DNA of 64,000 bases from Streptacidiphilus jeojiense (GCF_000719095.1 NZ_JOEH01000036.1:3349-67348); one strand, 5' to 3'; positions 32,999 through 42,764 are shown, numbered from the stretch's first letter. The notes: generated by a model from the sequence alone, not told the origin. Numbers and translations are program-made.

Positions 32999-34537
32999 GT
33001 GACCACACCACCCGCACCGGTGCTGGAAGCCACCGGCATCAGCAAGCGCTTCCCCGGCGTGCGCGCCCTGGACGGCGTGCAGCTGCGGCTGCTGCCCGGC
33101 GAAGTGCACGCCCTGCTCGGCGAGAACGGCGCAGGGAAGTCCACCCTGGTCAAGATCCTCGCCGGGATCCAGCCGCCCGACGAGGGCAGCATGACCCTGG
33201 ACGGCACGCCCTACCGCCCCACCGGCGCCGCCGACGCCATGCGGGCCGGCGTCCAGGTGGTGCACCAGGAGCTGAACCTGCTGCCCAACCTGACCGTCGC
33301 CGAGAACCTGCTGTTCCAGAACCTGCCCCGGCGCTTCGGCCTGGTCGACCGGAAGGAGACCGACCGCAGGGCCACCGAGCTGCTGGCCGAGGTCGGCCTC
33401 GACGTCAGCCCGCGGACCAGGGTGGAGCGCCTGGGCATCGCCCAGATGCAGCTGCTGGAGATCGCCCGGACCCTGTGGCAGGACTGCCGCGTCCTGGTCA
33501 TGGACGAGCCCACGGCCACCCTGACGCCCCGTGAGACCGAGCGGCTGCTCGCCCTGCTGCGCCGGATCACCGAACGGGGCACCGCCGTCCTGTACATCTC
33601 GCACCACCTGGAGGAGGTCTTCGAGATCGGCGACCGGATGACGGTCTTCCGCAACGGCCGCCATGTCGCCACCCGCGAGCTGGCCGGAACCGACACCGCC
33701 GCGGTGATCCGGCTGATGGTGGGCCGCGACCTGGAGCAGGAGTACCCGCCGCACGTCGACCGCGACCCCGGCCCGGAGCTGCTGCGCGCCGAGGAGCTGG
33801 TACCGCCCGGCGGACACCCGGTCAGCCTCACCCTGCACGCCGGCGAGGTCGTCGGCGTGGCCGGACTGGTGGGATCGGGGCGCACCGAGACGGTGCGGGC
33901 GCTGTTCGGCGCCGACCGCGCCACCGCCGGCCGGATCAGGGTCAAGGGCCGCACCGCCAGGATCAGGACGCCGCGCGACGCGGTCCGGCTGGGCATCGGC
34001 CTGCTCACCGAGGACCGCAAGAGCCAGGGCCTGGTCCTGGACATGCCGCTGGCCGCCAACATCACCCTCACCGCCACCCGCAAGGTCTCCCGGGGCGGGC
34101 TACTGCGCCGCGCCGAGGAGGCCAGGCTGGCCCAGCACGCCGTCGACAGCCTCGGCGTGCGCACCCCGGGGGTGCGCACCGCGGTGCGCACCCTGTCCGG
34201 CGGCAACCAGCAGAAGGTCGTACTGGGGCGCTGGCTGCTGGCCGACACGGACGTGCTGATCGTCGACGAGCCCACCCGGGGCATCGACGTCGGCGCCCGC
34301 TACGAGATCCACCAGCAGCTGGTGGACCTCGCCGGGGCGGGCAAGGGCCTGCTGGTCGTCTCCTCGGACCTGCCCGAACTCATGGGCATCTGCGACCGGA
34401 TCCTGGTGTTCTCCCGCGGCCGGCTGGCCGGCGAGGTCGCCCGGCCGGACTTCGACAGCGCCCGCATCCTCACCCTGGCCTACTCCGGCTTCACCACCAT
34501 CGCGGCCCCCGCCCTGACGAACGGTCACACCCGATGA
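32999..34537 (+). CDS. rbsA: Sugar ABC transporter ATP-binding protein (RbsA-type, two ATPase domains)
   Basis: A 512-residue tandem ATPase as in RbsA/XylG. First domain: Walker A GENGAGKSTLVK (about residues 41-52), LVMDEPTATL Walker B (about 165). Second domain: degenerate Walker A GLVGSGRTETVR (about 291), signature LSGGNQQKVVLGRWLL (about 398-413) and VDEPTRGIDVGA. The GTG at 32999 lies 10 bp after the rbsB stop. Its 3' end overlaps the permease gene by 4 bp. Confidence 0.92.
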   Translation: MTTPPAPVLEATGISKRFPGVRALDGVQLRLLPGEVHALLGENGAGKSTLVKILAGIQPPDEGSMTLDGTPYRPTGAADAMRAGVQVVHQELNLLPNLTVAENLLFQNLPRRFGLVDRKETDRRATELLAEVGLDVSPRTRVERLGIAQMQLLEIARTLWQDCRVLVMDEPTATLTPRETERLLALLRRITERGTAVLYISHHLEEVFEIGDRMTVFRNGRHVATRELAGTDTAAVIRLMVGRDLEQEYPPHVDRDPGPELLRAEELVPPGGHPVSLTLHAGEVVGVAGLVGSGRTETVRALFGADRATAGRIRVKGRTARIRTPRDAVRLGIGLLTEDRKSQGLVLDMPLAANITLTATRKVSRGGLLRRAEEARLAQHAVDSLGVRTPGVRTAVRTLSGGNQQKVVLGRWLLADTDVLIVDEPTRGIDVGARYEIHQQLVDLAGAGKGLLVVSSDLPELMGICDRILVFSRGRLAGEVARPDFDSARILTLAYSGFTTIAAPALTNGHTR

Positions 34538-35552
34538 CAGCCTCAGCCACGCTCCCGCGCAAGCCCCGTACCCTCCCCGCCCTGGCCCGCCAGGTGATGG
34601 GCGAGGGCGGCATCGGCATCGCCCTGCTGGCGCTGGTGGCCATCTTCACCGCCACCGCGCCCAAGTTCCTGACCTCGGACAACCTCACCAACATCGCCAC
34701 AGAGATCACCCTCAACACCATGCTCGCGGTCGGGATGACCTTCGTCATCCTGGTCGGCGGGATCGACCTGTCGGTCGGTTCGGTGATGGCGCTGTGCGCG
34801 GTGGTCTCCGGGCCGCTGCTCACCGCCCACGGGATACCCACCCCGGTCGCGGTGCTGCTGGCGGTACTGGTGTCGGTGCTGGTCGGCATGGTCTGCGGGC
34901 TGGTCAACGGACTGGTCTCGGAGCGCTGGCGGGTGCCGTCCTTCATCATCACCCTGGGCATGATGAACGTGGCCCGCGGCGCCGCGCTGCAGTACACCGA
35001 CGCCAAGACCACTACGACTTCCCGCAGGGCTTCTCCACCTTCGGCACCTCCACCCTGCTGGGCGTGCCCACCCTGTTCTGGATCGCCCTGGCCATGGTGG
35101 CCGCCGGCCACTTCGTGCTCACCCGCACCGTCTTCGGACGGCTGGTCTTCGCCATCGGCAGCAACGAGGAGGCGGTGCGCCTGTCGGGGCACCGCACCTC
35201 CGTCGTCAAGGTCTCGGTCTTCGTCATCAGCGGCCTGACCGTCGGCATCGCCGCCGTCACCTACATGGCCAGGCTGAACATCGCCAGCCCGATCCTGGGC
35301 GACGGCGACGAGCTCAACGCGATCGCGGCCGTGGTCATCGGCGGCGCGTCGCTGTCGGGCGGCAAGGGCTCCATGATCGGCACGCTGCTGGGGGCCTGCC
35401 TGCTCGGCGTGCTCACCAACGGCCTGCTGCTGATGGGCGTCTCGGACTTCCAGCGCCAGATGATCACCGGCCTGGTGATCATGGTCGCCGTGGTCGTCGA
35501 CCACTACCGCGGCCGCCTGGCCGCACGGCTCCCCGCCGAGGCGGGCTCCTGA
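34534..35552 (+). pseudogene. rbsC: Sugar ABC transporter permease (RbsC-type) with a frameshift
   Basis: The first frame (from ATG 34534) gives a normal RbsC N-terminal half, with GMTFVILVGGIDLSVGSVMAL and FIITLGMMNVARGAALQYTDAK. Just after YTDAKT, near 35010, the reading frame changes. The rest of the permease (DFPQGFSTFG, the FAIGSNEEAVRLSG motif, AVVIGGASLSGGKGSMIGTLLGA) continues in another frame to 35552. One missing base, probably a C in the ACCCACTAC context (here ACCACTAC), explains it. The reconstructed protein would be about 339 residues, the usual length. If real, the transporter is inactive; a sequencing error is the alternative. Confidence 0.85.
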
Positions 35553-35561
35553 CACACCGAT

Positions 35562-35608
35562 CGTCAATTTCTTCTTGACGATCGGGAATCGTCAACTTAC
35601 GCTTGACG
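35562..35608. promoter_or_regulatory. Double palindromic operator CGTCAA-N7-TTGACG
   Basis: Two copies of CGTCAA-N7-TTGACG (35562-35580 and 35590-35608) have centres 28 bp apart, and the second ends one base before the ATG of the Clp-N/HTH gene. The half-site TTGACG resembles a -35 hexamer, so binding would block transcription. Autoregulation by the downstream HTH protein is the simplest explanation. Confidence 0.65.
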
Positions 35609-35609
35609 C

Positions 35610-36299
35610 ATGAGTCCACTCGACATCAACCTCGCCGACCTGATCGCCCGCCTCAACGAGGAGCTGCCCGACGACGCCGACGAACTGGCCCGCATCAGCG
35701 AGGCGCGGCTGCGCGCCCAGACCCTGTCCGACCTCGGCGACCAGCTCGTCGACCACTACGTCAGCCGGGCCAGGCAGGCCGGCGCCTCCTGGAGCGAGGT
35801 CGGCGACGCCATCGGGGTGTCCAAGCAGGCCGCCCAGCAGCGGCACACGCCCAACGTGTTCGAACGCTTCACCGACCTGAACCGGCACAGCGTGGTGCTG
35901 GCGCAGGAGGCCGCCCGGACCCACAAGCACGACGCCATCGGCACCGAGCACATCCTGCTCGGCCTGCTCGGCGAACCCCGCGGCCTGGCCTACGAGTTGC
36001 TGGTGGCCAAGGCCGAGTCGGAGCAGCGGGTCCGCGCTGCGGTCGAGCAGGCGATGGCACCGGCCGGCAAGAAGGCGCTGCGCGGCCACATCCCGTTCCG
36101 GCCGGACAGCAAGGAGGTCATCGAGCAGGCGGTCCGCGCCGCGGCCGACCTCGGCCACGACTGGGTCGGCACCGAGCACAGCCTGCTGGGCCTGATCCGC
36201 ACCGAGCAGAGCCCGGCCGCGCAGATCCTGCGCGGCCTCGGCTTCAGCTCGGACGAACTGCACGAGACGGTCAGGTCGGCGGTGGGGCGCCGGCTGTAA
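35610..36299 (+). CDS. HTH and Clp N-terminal domain protein, probable regulator
   Basis: A 229-residue protein. Residues 45-85 contain ASWSEVGDAIGVSKQAAQQRH, a sigma-factor-like helix-turn-helix. Residues about 90-229 are a double Clp N-terminal domain (GTEHILLGLLGEP and GTEHSLLGLIRTEQ) as in ClpA/ClpC, but without ATPase domains. Such proteins are widespread in Streptomyces and their function is not established; the Clp-N part may sense or bind a peptide or adaptor. The ATG at 35610 is one base from the second operator half, so the leader is very short or absent. Confidence 0.78.
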   Translation: MSPLDINLADLIARLNEELPDDADELARISEARLRAQTLSDLGDQLVDHYVSRARQAGASWSEVGDAIGVSKQAAQQRHTPNVFERFTDLNRHSVVLAQEAARTHKHDAIGTEHILLGLLGEPRGLAYELLVAKAESEQRVRAAVEQAMAPAGKKALRGHIPFRPDSKEVIEQAVRAAADLGHDWVGTEHSLLGLIRTEQSPAAQILRGLGFSSDELHETVRSAVGRRL

Positions 36300-36338
36300 C
36301 GTTTTTGTTGATGTCTCGTCAAAACTCTTCTGGATGGG

Positions 36339-38321
36339 GTGCCTCACGAACTAACTTCGACGCTTGTGACTATACGTAGCTACCGCGCGACCGCCGTCGT
36401 CACCACGATCCTGGTCACGCTCACCATGGCGCTGCTCGGCTCCCCCACCGCCCGGGCCAGCTCCGCCGTCCAACCGGGAACGGTCCGCAGCGGTGTCAGC
36501 CAGCCGCTCTACTCCTACGCCAACGCCATCCGGGAGACCGTCTGGGTCGACACCGGACTGGACGGCGACGGCGACGGCCGCACCGACCGGGTCGCCGCCG
36601 ACATCATCCGCCCGAGCGAACCCGCCGCGGCCGGACTGAAGATACCGGTCATCATGGACGCCAGCCCGTACTACTCCTGCTGCGGGCGCGGCAACGAGAG
36701 CCAGGTCAAGACCTACGACGCGCAGGGGAAGCCGAACCAGTTCCCGCTGTTCTACGACAACTACTTCGTCCCGCGCGGCTATGCGGTGGTGCTGGTCGAC
36801 CTGGCCGGCACCAACCGCTCGGACGGCTGCGTCGACGTCGGCGGCCCCTCCGACGTCACCTCGGCCAAGGCCGTGGTCGACTGGTTGAACGGCCGCGCCA
36901 CCGGCTACAGCGCCCGCACCGGCGGCAGCGCCGTCACCCCCACCTGGACCAACGGCTCCGTCGGCATGATCGGCAAGTCCTGGGACGGCACCATCGCCAA
37001 CGGCGTCGCGGCCACCGGCGTCCAGGGCCTGAAGACCATCGTGCCGATCTCCTCGATCAGCTCCTGGTACGACTACTACCGCTCCGACGGTGCCCCCCTC
37101 TACGACGGCACACCGGCCGACCTCGCCTCCTACGTGGAGAGTTCGACCGCCGCGTCGCACTGCAGCGCGGTGCAGAAGCAGTTGGCCGCCGGATCGCCGT
37201 CCAACGGCAACTGGTCCAGCCTGTGGCAGCAGCGCGACTACGTCGCCTCGGCCGCCAACGTGCACGCCAGCGTCTTCGTGGTGCACGGCATGGAGGACCT
37301 CAACGTCCGCGACATCAACTTCTCCCAGTGGTGGACCGCGCTGGCGCAGACCGGCGTGGACCGCAAGATCTGGCTGTCCCAGACCGGCCACGTCGACCCG
37401 TTCGACTACCGGCGCGGCGCCTGGGTGGACACCCTGCACAGCTGGTTCGACCACTACCTGCTGGGCGTCGACAACGGCATCCAGAACGCCCCGGTCGCCG
37501 ACATCGAGCGGGCCCCCGACCAGTGGACCACCTCCGCGACCTGGCCCGCCCCGGGCACCGTGAGCAGCACCCTGAACCTGAAGCCCGGTGCGCTGACCAC
37601 TGCGGCCGGCAGCGGCACCGCCTCCTTCACCGACAAGCCCAGCGTCGGCGAGGACACCTGGGCGGCCGAGGCGGGCAGCACCACCTCGGAGAAGACCGTC
37701 TTCAGCACCGGCACGCTGACCGGCGACCTGCGGATGTCGGGCCAGGGGTCGATCACCCTCAGCGTGAAGTCGTCCACCAAGAGCGCGCACCTCAGCGCCG
37801 TGCTGGTCGACCTGGGCGCGGCCACCATCCGCAACTACGAGGGCGCGGGCGAGGGCATCACCACCCTGACCACACGCTCGTGCTGGGGTGACAGCACCGC
37901 CGGCGACAGCGCCTGCTTCCTGGACACGGCAGCCGACACCGAGCAGGTCGGCTACACCATCTTCAGCCGCGGCTGGGCCGACCTGGGCCACTACGCGAGC
38001 CTGAACACCGCCTCCACCATCGCCCCCGGCAAGTCCTACTCGATCACCTTCAACCTGGCCGGCACCGACCACGTGGTCCCGGCCGGGCACCGGCTGGCGC
38101 TGATCGTGGCCGGCACCGACAACGGGCTGCTCAACCCGGCCTCCACCACCCCGACCGTCACCGTCGACCTGGCCCACTCCTCGGTGTCGCTGCCGCTGGT
38201 CGGCGGCGCGGGCAGCCTGCAGCAGGGCGCCCGTCCGGCTGCCACCGCGCAGAGCACCGCGGTACGGGGGCTGACCCCGGCTCCGGGCTTCTTCAGCAGC
38301 CAGTTGGAGGACTTCCGCTAG
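36339..38321 (+). CDS. Secreted S15 family Xaa-Pro dipeptidyl-peptidase
   Basis: A 660-residue exported serine peptidase. A signal peptide of about 40 residues ends near ARA. The alpha/beta-hydrolase domain has the S15 nucleophile motif GKSWDGT (Ser at about residue 213), the acid in VVHGMEDLNVRD and the His in TGHVDP. The C-terminal ~230 residues are the PepX beta-jelly-roll domain, with LSAVLVDLG and VPAGHRLALIVAGTD. It is related to the secreted X-Pro dipeptidases and cocaine-esterase-like enzymes of Streptomyces. The GTG at 36339 is used; an in-frame GTG at 36366 is possible. It ends in a strong shared terminator with the convergent rph gene. Confidence 0.87.
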   Translation: MPHELTSTLVTIRSYRATAVVTTILVTLTMALLGSPTARASSAVQPGTVRSGVSQPLYSYANAIRETVWVDTGLDGDGDGRTDRVAADIIRPSEPAAAGLKIPVIMDASPYYSCCGRGNESQVKTYDAQGKPNQFPLFYDNYFVPRGYAVVLVDLAGTNRSDGCVDVGGPSDVTSAKAVVDWLNGRATGYSARTGGSAVTPTWTNGSVGMIGKSWDGTIANGVAATGVQGLKTIVPISSISSWYDYYRSDGAPLYDGTPADLASYVESSTAASHCSAVQKQLAAGSPSNGNWSSLWQQRDYVASAANVHASVFVVHGMEDLNVRDINFSQWWTALAQTGVDRKIWLSQTGHVDPFDYRRGAWVDTLHSWFDHYLLGVDNGIQNAPVADIERAPDQWTTSATWPAPGTVSSTLNLKPGALTTAAGSGTASFTDKPSVGEDTWAAEAGSTTSEKTVFSTGTLTGDLRMSGQGSITLSVKSSTKSAHLSAVLVDLGAATIRNYEGAGEGITTLTTRSCWGDSTAGDSACFLDTAADTEQVGYTIFSRGWADLGHYASLNTASTIAPGKSYSITFNLAGTDHVVPAGHRLALIVAGTDNGLLNPASTTPTVTVDLAHSSVSLPLVGGAGSLQQGARPAATAQSTAVRGLTPAPGFFSSQLEDFR

Positions 38322-38336
38322 TCCCGGACTCCGCTC

Positions 38337-38375
38337 CGGTGTGCGGGCCGGGCCCAACGCCCGGCCCGCACACCG
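38337..38375. terminator. Strong bidirectional terminator
   Basis: A perfect 17-bp stem (38337-38353 with 38359-38375) and a CCAAC loop lie between the convergent peptidase and rph genes. Confidence 0.85.
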
Positions 38376-38397
38376 TCGTTCCTGATCCGGGCACCGG

Positions 38398-41034
38398 TCA
38401 GGACAGGATCTCGACGTAGCCGCCGGCTCCGTGCACCCGGATCCGCTGCCCGTCCCGGATCAGCCGGGTGGCCTGCTCCACGCCCACCACCGCCGGCAGC
38501 CCGTACTCCCGGGCGATCACCGCGCCATGGGTCATCAGGCCGCCCACCTCCGTCACCAGCCCCGCGACCGCCACGAACACCGGCGACCAGCTGGGGTCGG
38601 TGTAGGTCGTGACCAGGATGTCGCCCGCGTCGAGATCCGCCTGCGCCATGTCCAGCACCACCCGGGCCCGGCCCTCCACGATCCCGGCCGAGACCGGCAG
38701 CCCGACCAGGGCGCCGGCCGGCACGTCGTCGCGCCGGTAGGCCCCGGAGAGCACCTCCCCGTCCGAGGTGATCAGCCGCGGCGGCGTGAGCGCCTGGTGC
38801 ACCCGGAACGCCTCCTTGCGCCGCTGGACCAGCCCGCCGTCCACCCGGCCGGTGCGCGCCAGGTCGTGCAGCTCCTGGAAGGTGAGGTGGAAGACGTCCT
38901 CCTCCTCGGCCAGCAGGCCGCCCCGCACCATCCGCCCGGCCTCCTCCAGCAGCGCCTGCTTGTAGACGAAGTAGCGGCTGACGATGTTGTACTTCGGGTA
39001 CTCCCGGTAGCCGGCGAAGGCCCGCACCTGGTCGATCATGCGCCTGGTGTCGTCGGCCTTCTGCTCCCCGTCCGGCAGGGCGCGCAGGCGTGACAGCACG
39101 TCATCCTGCTTGCGCTGCGCCTCCAGCAGCCCGTGCTCGAAGCGCCGCGCGGCGGCGCCCGGCTCGAAGTTCCTGACGTTGTCCAGGATCGCGGGCACCA
39201 GCGTGCCGGGCCGCTCGCTCCAGCGCGGCCTGGTGATGTCGATCTCGCCGGCGCAGCGCACGCCGTACCGGTCCAGATAGGCCTCAATGGCGTCCCGGGC
39301 TTCGGCACCGCCCGGGAGCTTCGGCAGCTCGTCCAGGAAACCGCCGTCCTGAACGCCCTGGGCCTGGACGCCCTGCAGGAACGCCACCACCTCCCGATGC
39401 GGACGGATCACATCCGCGACATCGAGCAGCGCCAGCCCCATCTCGGAGGTGATGTTGCCGGGGGCGGACAGCGTCAGCGTGTCGGCCGCGTTCCTCTCGC
39501 CCAGCCAGTCCTGCAGCTGGTCGTTGAGCCACCAGGTGGCCTCCATCACCGCCATGATCGCCTGCATGTTCGGCGGATCGGCGAGGACCCGCTTGTGCTC
39601 GACGAAGGCCTCCAGCAGGAAGTCGAACATCGCCGCCCCGGTCCTGGACCCGATGTCGCGCCGCAGCGCGGCGAGCGACGCCTCGCTGCGCTCGACCAGC
39701 TCGGTGACGATGGCCGGATCGGCCTCGGCCGGGACCGCCGACGCATCTCGGGCCGAAGCCCCGCGGGCCGGCCGCCCGCCGGGGTTCCCCTCCGGCAGTG
39801 GCAGGACGAAGTCGCCGCGGTCGAGCAGGGTCTCCAGCGCGTCCCTGGTCAGCGGATCGGACCTGCCCACCATCTCCAGGAAGCCGGCGCGGCTCGCGGG
39901 CGAGGCCAGGTTCCGGGTGGCGTCGACGAACAGCCGTCCGCCCGCCTCCAGCATCGGCGCCATCGCGGTCAGCTGCCACATGGACAGGCCCAGCGGCTTC
40001 ATGGCGTCGGTCATCATCTGCTGGTGGCCGACCGAGAGGTAGACGTGGTTTCCCCCGTCGCCGCCCGCGGTCCCGGGGACCGGGAACAGGGTGGTGATCG
40101 GCCGGCTCTGGACGATCCGGAAGTCGTCGTCGACCAGGCACCACTCGATGTCCTGCGGGCTGCCGAAGTGCGCCTCGATCCGCCGGCCCAGCTCCACCAG
40201 GCGCACCACCTGCTCATCCGTCAGCGCCGGTTGCCGCTGCTGCTGCGGGTCGATCCGCACTTCCTCGGTACCGCCGGTCGGCACCGCCCGCAGGGCACGC
40301 TGCTTGACGGCGACCGTCCTGGCGACGACCTCGCCGTCGCGCACCGTGAAGACGTCCGGGTTCACCAGGCCGGAGACCAGGGCCTCGCCGAGGCCGAAGC
40401 CGGCGTCCACGGTGGCGGTCCTCCGGTTGCCGCTGACCGGGTCGGCCGTGAACAGGATGCCGGCCGCGTCCGGGAGCACCATCCGCTGCACGACCACGGC
40501 CATCCGCACCGTGCGGTGGTCGATGCCGTTGCGCCGGCGGTAGGTCACCGCCCGGTCGGTGAACAGCGAGGCCCAGCACCCGCTGATGTACCGCAGGACC
40601 GCGGCCGAGCCGGTGACGTTCAGGTAGGTGTCCTGCTGGCCGGCAAAGGAGGCGGTCGGCAGGTCCTCCGCGGTCGCGCTGGACCGGACTGCGTAGGCGG
40701 CCCGCTCGCCGTGCCGGGCCAGCGCGTCGGTGACCGCGGCCGCCAGACCCTCCGGCAGCGCGGCCTCCTCGATGCTCCGGCGGATCTCCGCGCTGAGCGC
40801 GCGGACCGCTTCCCGGTCGTCCGGGTCGACCCGCGACAGCCGATCGAGCAGAGCGTCGACGGCCGGCAGCTCGGCCATCACCCGCCGGAAGGCGTCCGTC
40901 GTCACGCAGAAGCCGGCCGGCACCCGGATGCCCTCGATCCGCGACAGCGCGCCCAGGTTCGCGCCCTTGCCGCCGACGACCGCGAGCTGCGTCCCGTCGA
41001 CCTCGTGGAGATCCCGCACGTACTGATCGGTCAT
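38398..41034 (-). CDS. rph: Rifamycin-inactivating phosphotransferase
   Basis: An 878-residue enzyme with the three-domain plan of Rph. An N-terminal ATP-grasp/PPDK-like domain spans about 1-320 (VGGKGANLGAL, AVRSSATAEDLPTASFAGQQDTYLNV). A rifamycin-binding domain covers about 330-755. The C-terminal swivelling domain carries the phospho-His in GGLMTHGAVIAREYG (His at about residue 836). Rph transfers the beta-phosphate of ATP to the C21 hydroxyl of rifamycins. Length matches known Rph enzymes; PEP synthases differ in the middle region. GGAGG lies upstream of the ATG at 41034. A rifamycin-associated element sits 85 bp upstream, indicating induction by rifamycins. Confidence 0.92.
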   Translation of the reverse strand: MTDQYVRDLHEVDGTQLAVVGGKGANLGALSRIEGIRVPAGFCVTTDAFRRVMAELPAVDALLDRLSRVDPDDREAVRALSAEIRRSIEEAALPEGLAAAVTDALARHGERAAYAVRSSATAEDLPTASFAGQQDTYLNVTGSAAVLRYISGCWASLFTDRAVTYRRRNGIDHRTVRMAVVVQRMVLPDAAGILFTADPVSGNRRTATVDAGFGLGEALVSGLVNPDVFTVRDGEVVARTVAVKQRALRAVPTGGTEEVRIDPQQQRQPALTDEQVVRLVELGRRIEAHFGSPQDIEWCLVDDDFRIVQSRPITTLFPVPGTAGGDGGNHVYLSVGHQQMMTDAMKPLGLSMWQLTAMAPMLEAGGRLFVDATRNLASPASRAGFLEMVGRSDPLTRDALETLLDRGDFVLPLPEGNPGGRPARGASARDASAVPAEADPAIVTELVERSEASLAALRRDIGSRTGAAMFDFLLEAFVEHKRVLADPPNMQAIMAVMEATWWLNDQLQDWLGERNAADTLTLSAPGNITSEMGLALLDVADVIRPHREVVAFLQGVQAQGVQDGGFLDELPKLPGGAEARDAIEAYLDRYGVRCAGEIDITRPRWSERPGTLVPAILDNVRNFEPGAAARRFEHGLLEAQRKQDDVLSRLRALPDGEQKADDTRRMIDQVRAFAGYREYPKYNIVSRYFVYKQALLEEAGRMVRGGLLAEEEDVFHLTFQELHDLARTGRVDGGLVQRRKEAFRVHQALTPPRLITSDGEVLSGAYRRDDVPAGALVGLPVSAGIVEGRARVVLDMAQADLDAGDILVTTYTDPSWSPVFVAVAGLVTEVGGLMTHGAVIAREYGLPAVVGVEQATRLIRDGQRIRVHGAGGYVEILS

Positions 41035-41118
41035 CGCGCTTCCTCCGAACGACACCCGCACGTTCTGCCCTCGTTTCTGCAGGTTATGGCCTTGAGCCAC
41101 GATTCTGCGGCAGGACCC

Positions 41119-41137
41119 GGGCCTTGCCGCAAGCCCC
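41119..41137 (-). promoter_or_regulatory. Rifamycin-associated element (RAE)
   Basis: On the minus strand the 19 bp read GGGGCTTGCGGCAAGGCCC, an imperfect palindrome matching the element I recall upstream of rifamycin-resistance genes in actinomycetes. It lies 85 bp before the rph start codon; TTGCGG within it may also act as a -35 box. Confidence 0.75.
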
Positions 41138-41268
41138 CCGGTGCGCTATAAGTTGAGAGTGGCAAGGAGAGACCTCTCCTTGCCTTTGCCATGTGCCGCG
41201 CACCCCGGAAACGACAGCGCCGCGGCCCACCCCCGGGCAGGGGCGGACCGCGGCGGCGTAGAGGCGGG

Positions 41269-42726
41269 TCAGGCCTGGGCCGGGGCCGGGGAGTTGGCGC
41301 TGTCCTCGTCCACGGTCAGCTCGTCGTCGCCGCCGGCGCGCTTGAGCGCCGGGATGCAGGCCGCGATCAGGGCGCCCACCAGGGCGACGCCGCAGCCGAG
41401 CAGCAGGCCGGACCGGAAGCCGTCCTGCGAGGTGAAGGTGTAGCCGGAGACGGTGGTCGTCATCTGCGCCAGCACCACGCCGACGACCGCGGCGCCGATC
41501 GAGGTACCCAGGGCGCGCATCAGGGTGTTGAAGGCGTTGGCGGCGGCGGTCTCGGAGAGCGGGACCGAGCTCATGATCAGTGCCGGCATCGCGCCGTAGG
41601 CCAGGCCGACCCCGCTGTTGATGACCATGGCGACCAGCATGATCCCCCAGGCGTGGCTCATCAGCGCCTGGGCCAGACCGTAGCCGGCCGCCATCACCAG
41701 CACACCGCTGATCAGGGTGAACTTGGCGCCGCGGGCATTGGTGAGCTTCCCGCCCAGCGGGGAGACGATCATCATCATGATGCCGCCCGGGGCCATCCAC
41801 AGACCGGCGTCCAGCATCGACTGCCCCAGGCCGTAGCCGGTGGCCTTCGGGAACTGCAGCAGCTGAGGCATGATCAGCATGCTGGCGTACATGCCGACGC
41901 CGACGAACATCGACGCCGCGTTGGTGACCAGGACCCGGGGGCGGGCGGTGGTGCGCAGGTCCACCAGCGGCGCGGTGTTGCGCAGTTCCCAGACGCCCCA
42001 GGCGAGGAACAGCACCACCGCGGCGGCGAACAGTCCGATGGTGGTGGCCGAGGTCCAGCCCCAGTCGGCGCCCTTGGAGACCGGGAGCAGCAGGCAGACC
42101 AGACCCGCGCCGAGGCCCAGGCCGCCCAGCAGGTCGAAGCGCTGCTGCTTGCCGCCGCCGGGGGTGTGCGGGATCAGCGACCAGACCAGGGCGCCGATGG
42201 CCAGCGCGAGCACGGCCGAGCCCCAGAACAGGACCCGCCAGTCGGCGTACTGCGCCACGGCCGCGGCGATCGGCAGCCCCAGGCCGCCGCCGATGCCCAT
42301 GGAGGCGCTGACCAGCGCGATCGAGGAGGAGAGCTTCTCCGCCGGGACGACGTCGCGCAGCAGCGCCACGCCCAGCGGCACCATGCCCATGCCCATGCCC
42401 TGGAGGCAGCGACCGATGATCATCGGCAGCACCGAGGAGGACAGCGCGCAGACCACCGAGCCGACGAACAGCGGGACCAGGCAGATCAGCAGCATCCGCT
42501 GCTTGCCGAACATGTCGCCGAGTCGGCCCGAGATCGGCGTGCAGACCGCCGACGCCAGCAGGGTCGCCGTGATCACCCAGGTGGCGTTGGCGGTGGAGGT
42601 GTGCAGCATGCTCGGCAGGTCCGCGATCAGCGGAGTCACCAGTGTCTGCATGATGGCCGCCACGGTGCCCGCGAACGCGAGCGTCGCGACGATGGGACCC
42701 GAGCGGGCCGATGGTGATGCGCTCAT
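41269..42726 (-). CDS. MFS transporter, DHA2 family exporter
   Basis: A 485-residue protein with about 14 transmembrane segments. Features are TWVITATLLASAVCTPISGRLGDMFGKQRML (motif A region) near residues 50-80, a GRCLQGMGMGMVPLGVALLRD motif (about 103-123) and a C-terminal acidic tail. The ATG at 42726, with GAGGAG upstream, is preferred over an upstream in-frame TTG at 42768 that lies inside the operator. It is divergent from a MarR gene across a 23-bp palindrome, the usual MarR-controlled efflux pair. Substrate unknown. Confidence 0.88.
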   Translation of the reverse strand: MSASPSARSGPIVATLAFAGTVAAIMQTLVTPLIADLPSMLHTSTANATWVITATLLASAVCTPISGRLGDMFGKQRMLLICLVPLFVGSVVCALSSSVLPMIIGRCLQGMGMGMVPLGVALLRDVVPAEKLSSSIALVSASMGIGGGLGLPIAAAVAQYADWRVLFWGSAVLALAIGALVWSLIPHTPGGGKQQRFDLLGGLGLGAGLVCLLLPVSKGADWGWTSATTIGLFAAAVVLFLAWGVWELRNTAPLVDLRTTARPRVLVTNAASMFVGVGMYASMLIMPQLLQFPKATGYGLGQSMLDAGLWMAPGGIMMMIVSPLGGKLTNARGAKFTLISGVLVMAAGYGLAQALMSHAWGIMLVAMVINSGVGLAYGAMPALIMSSVPLSETAAANAFNTLMRALGTSIGAAVVGVVLAQMTTTVSGYTFTSQDGFRSGLLLGCGVALVGALIAACIPALKRAGGDDELTVDEDSANSPAPAQA

Positions 42727-42764
42727 GGGGGAGGACTCCTCGACAGTGCCGACCTTGTGCTGGC

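Noticed and set aside
36308..36322. TTGA-N7-TCAA as a third Clp-N/HTH operator
   Set aside because: The half-sites are in the opposite order to CGTCAA-N7-TTGACG and the outer bases do not match.
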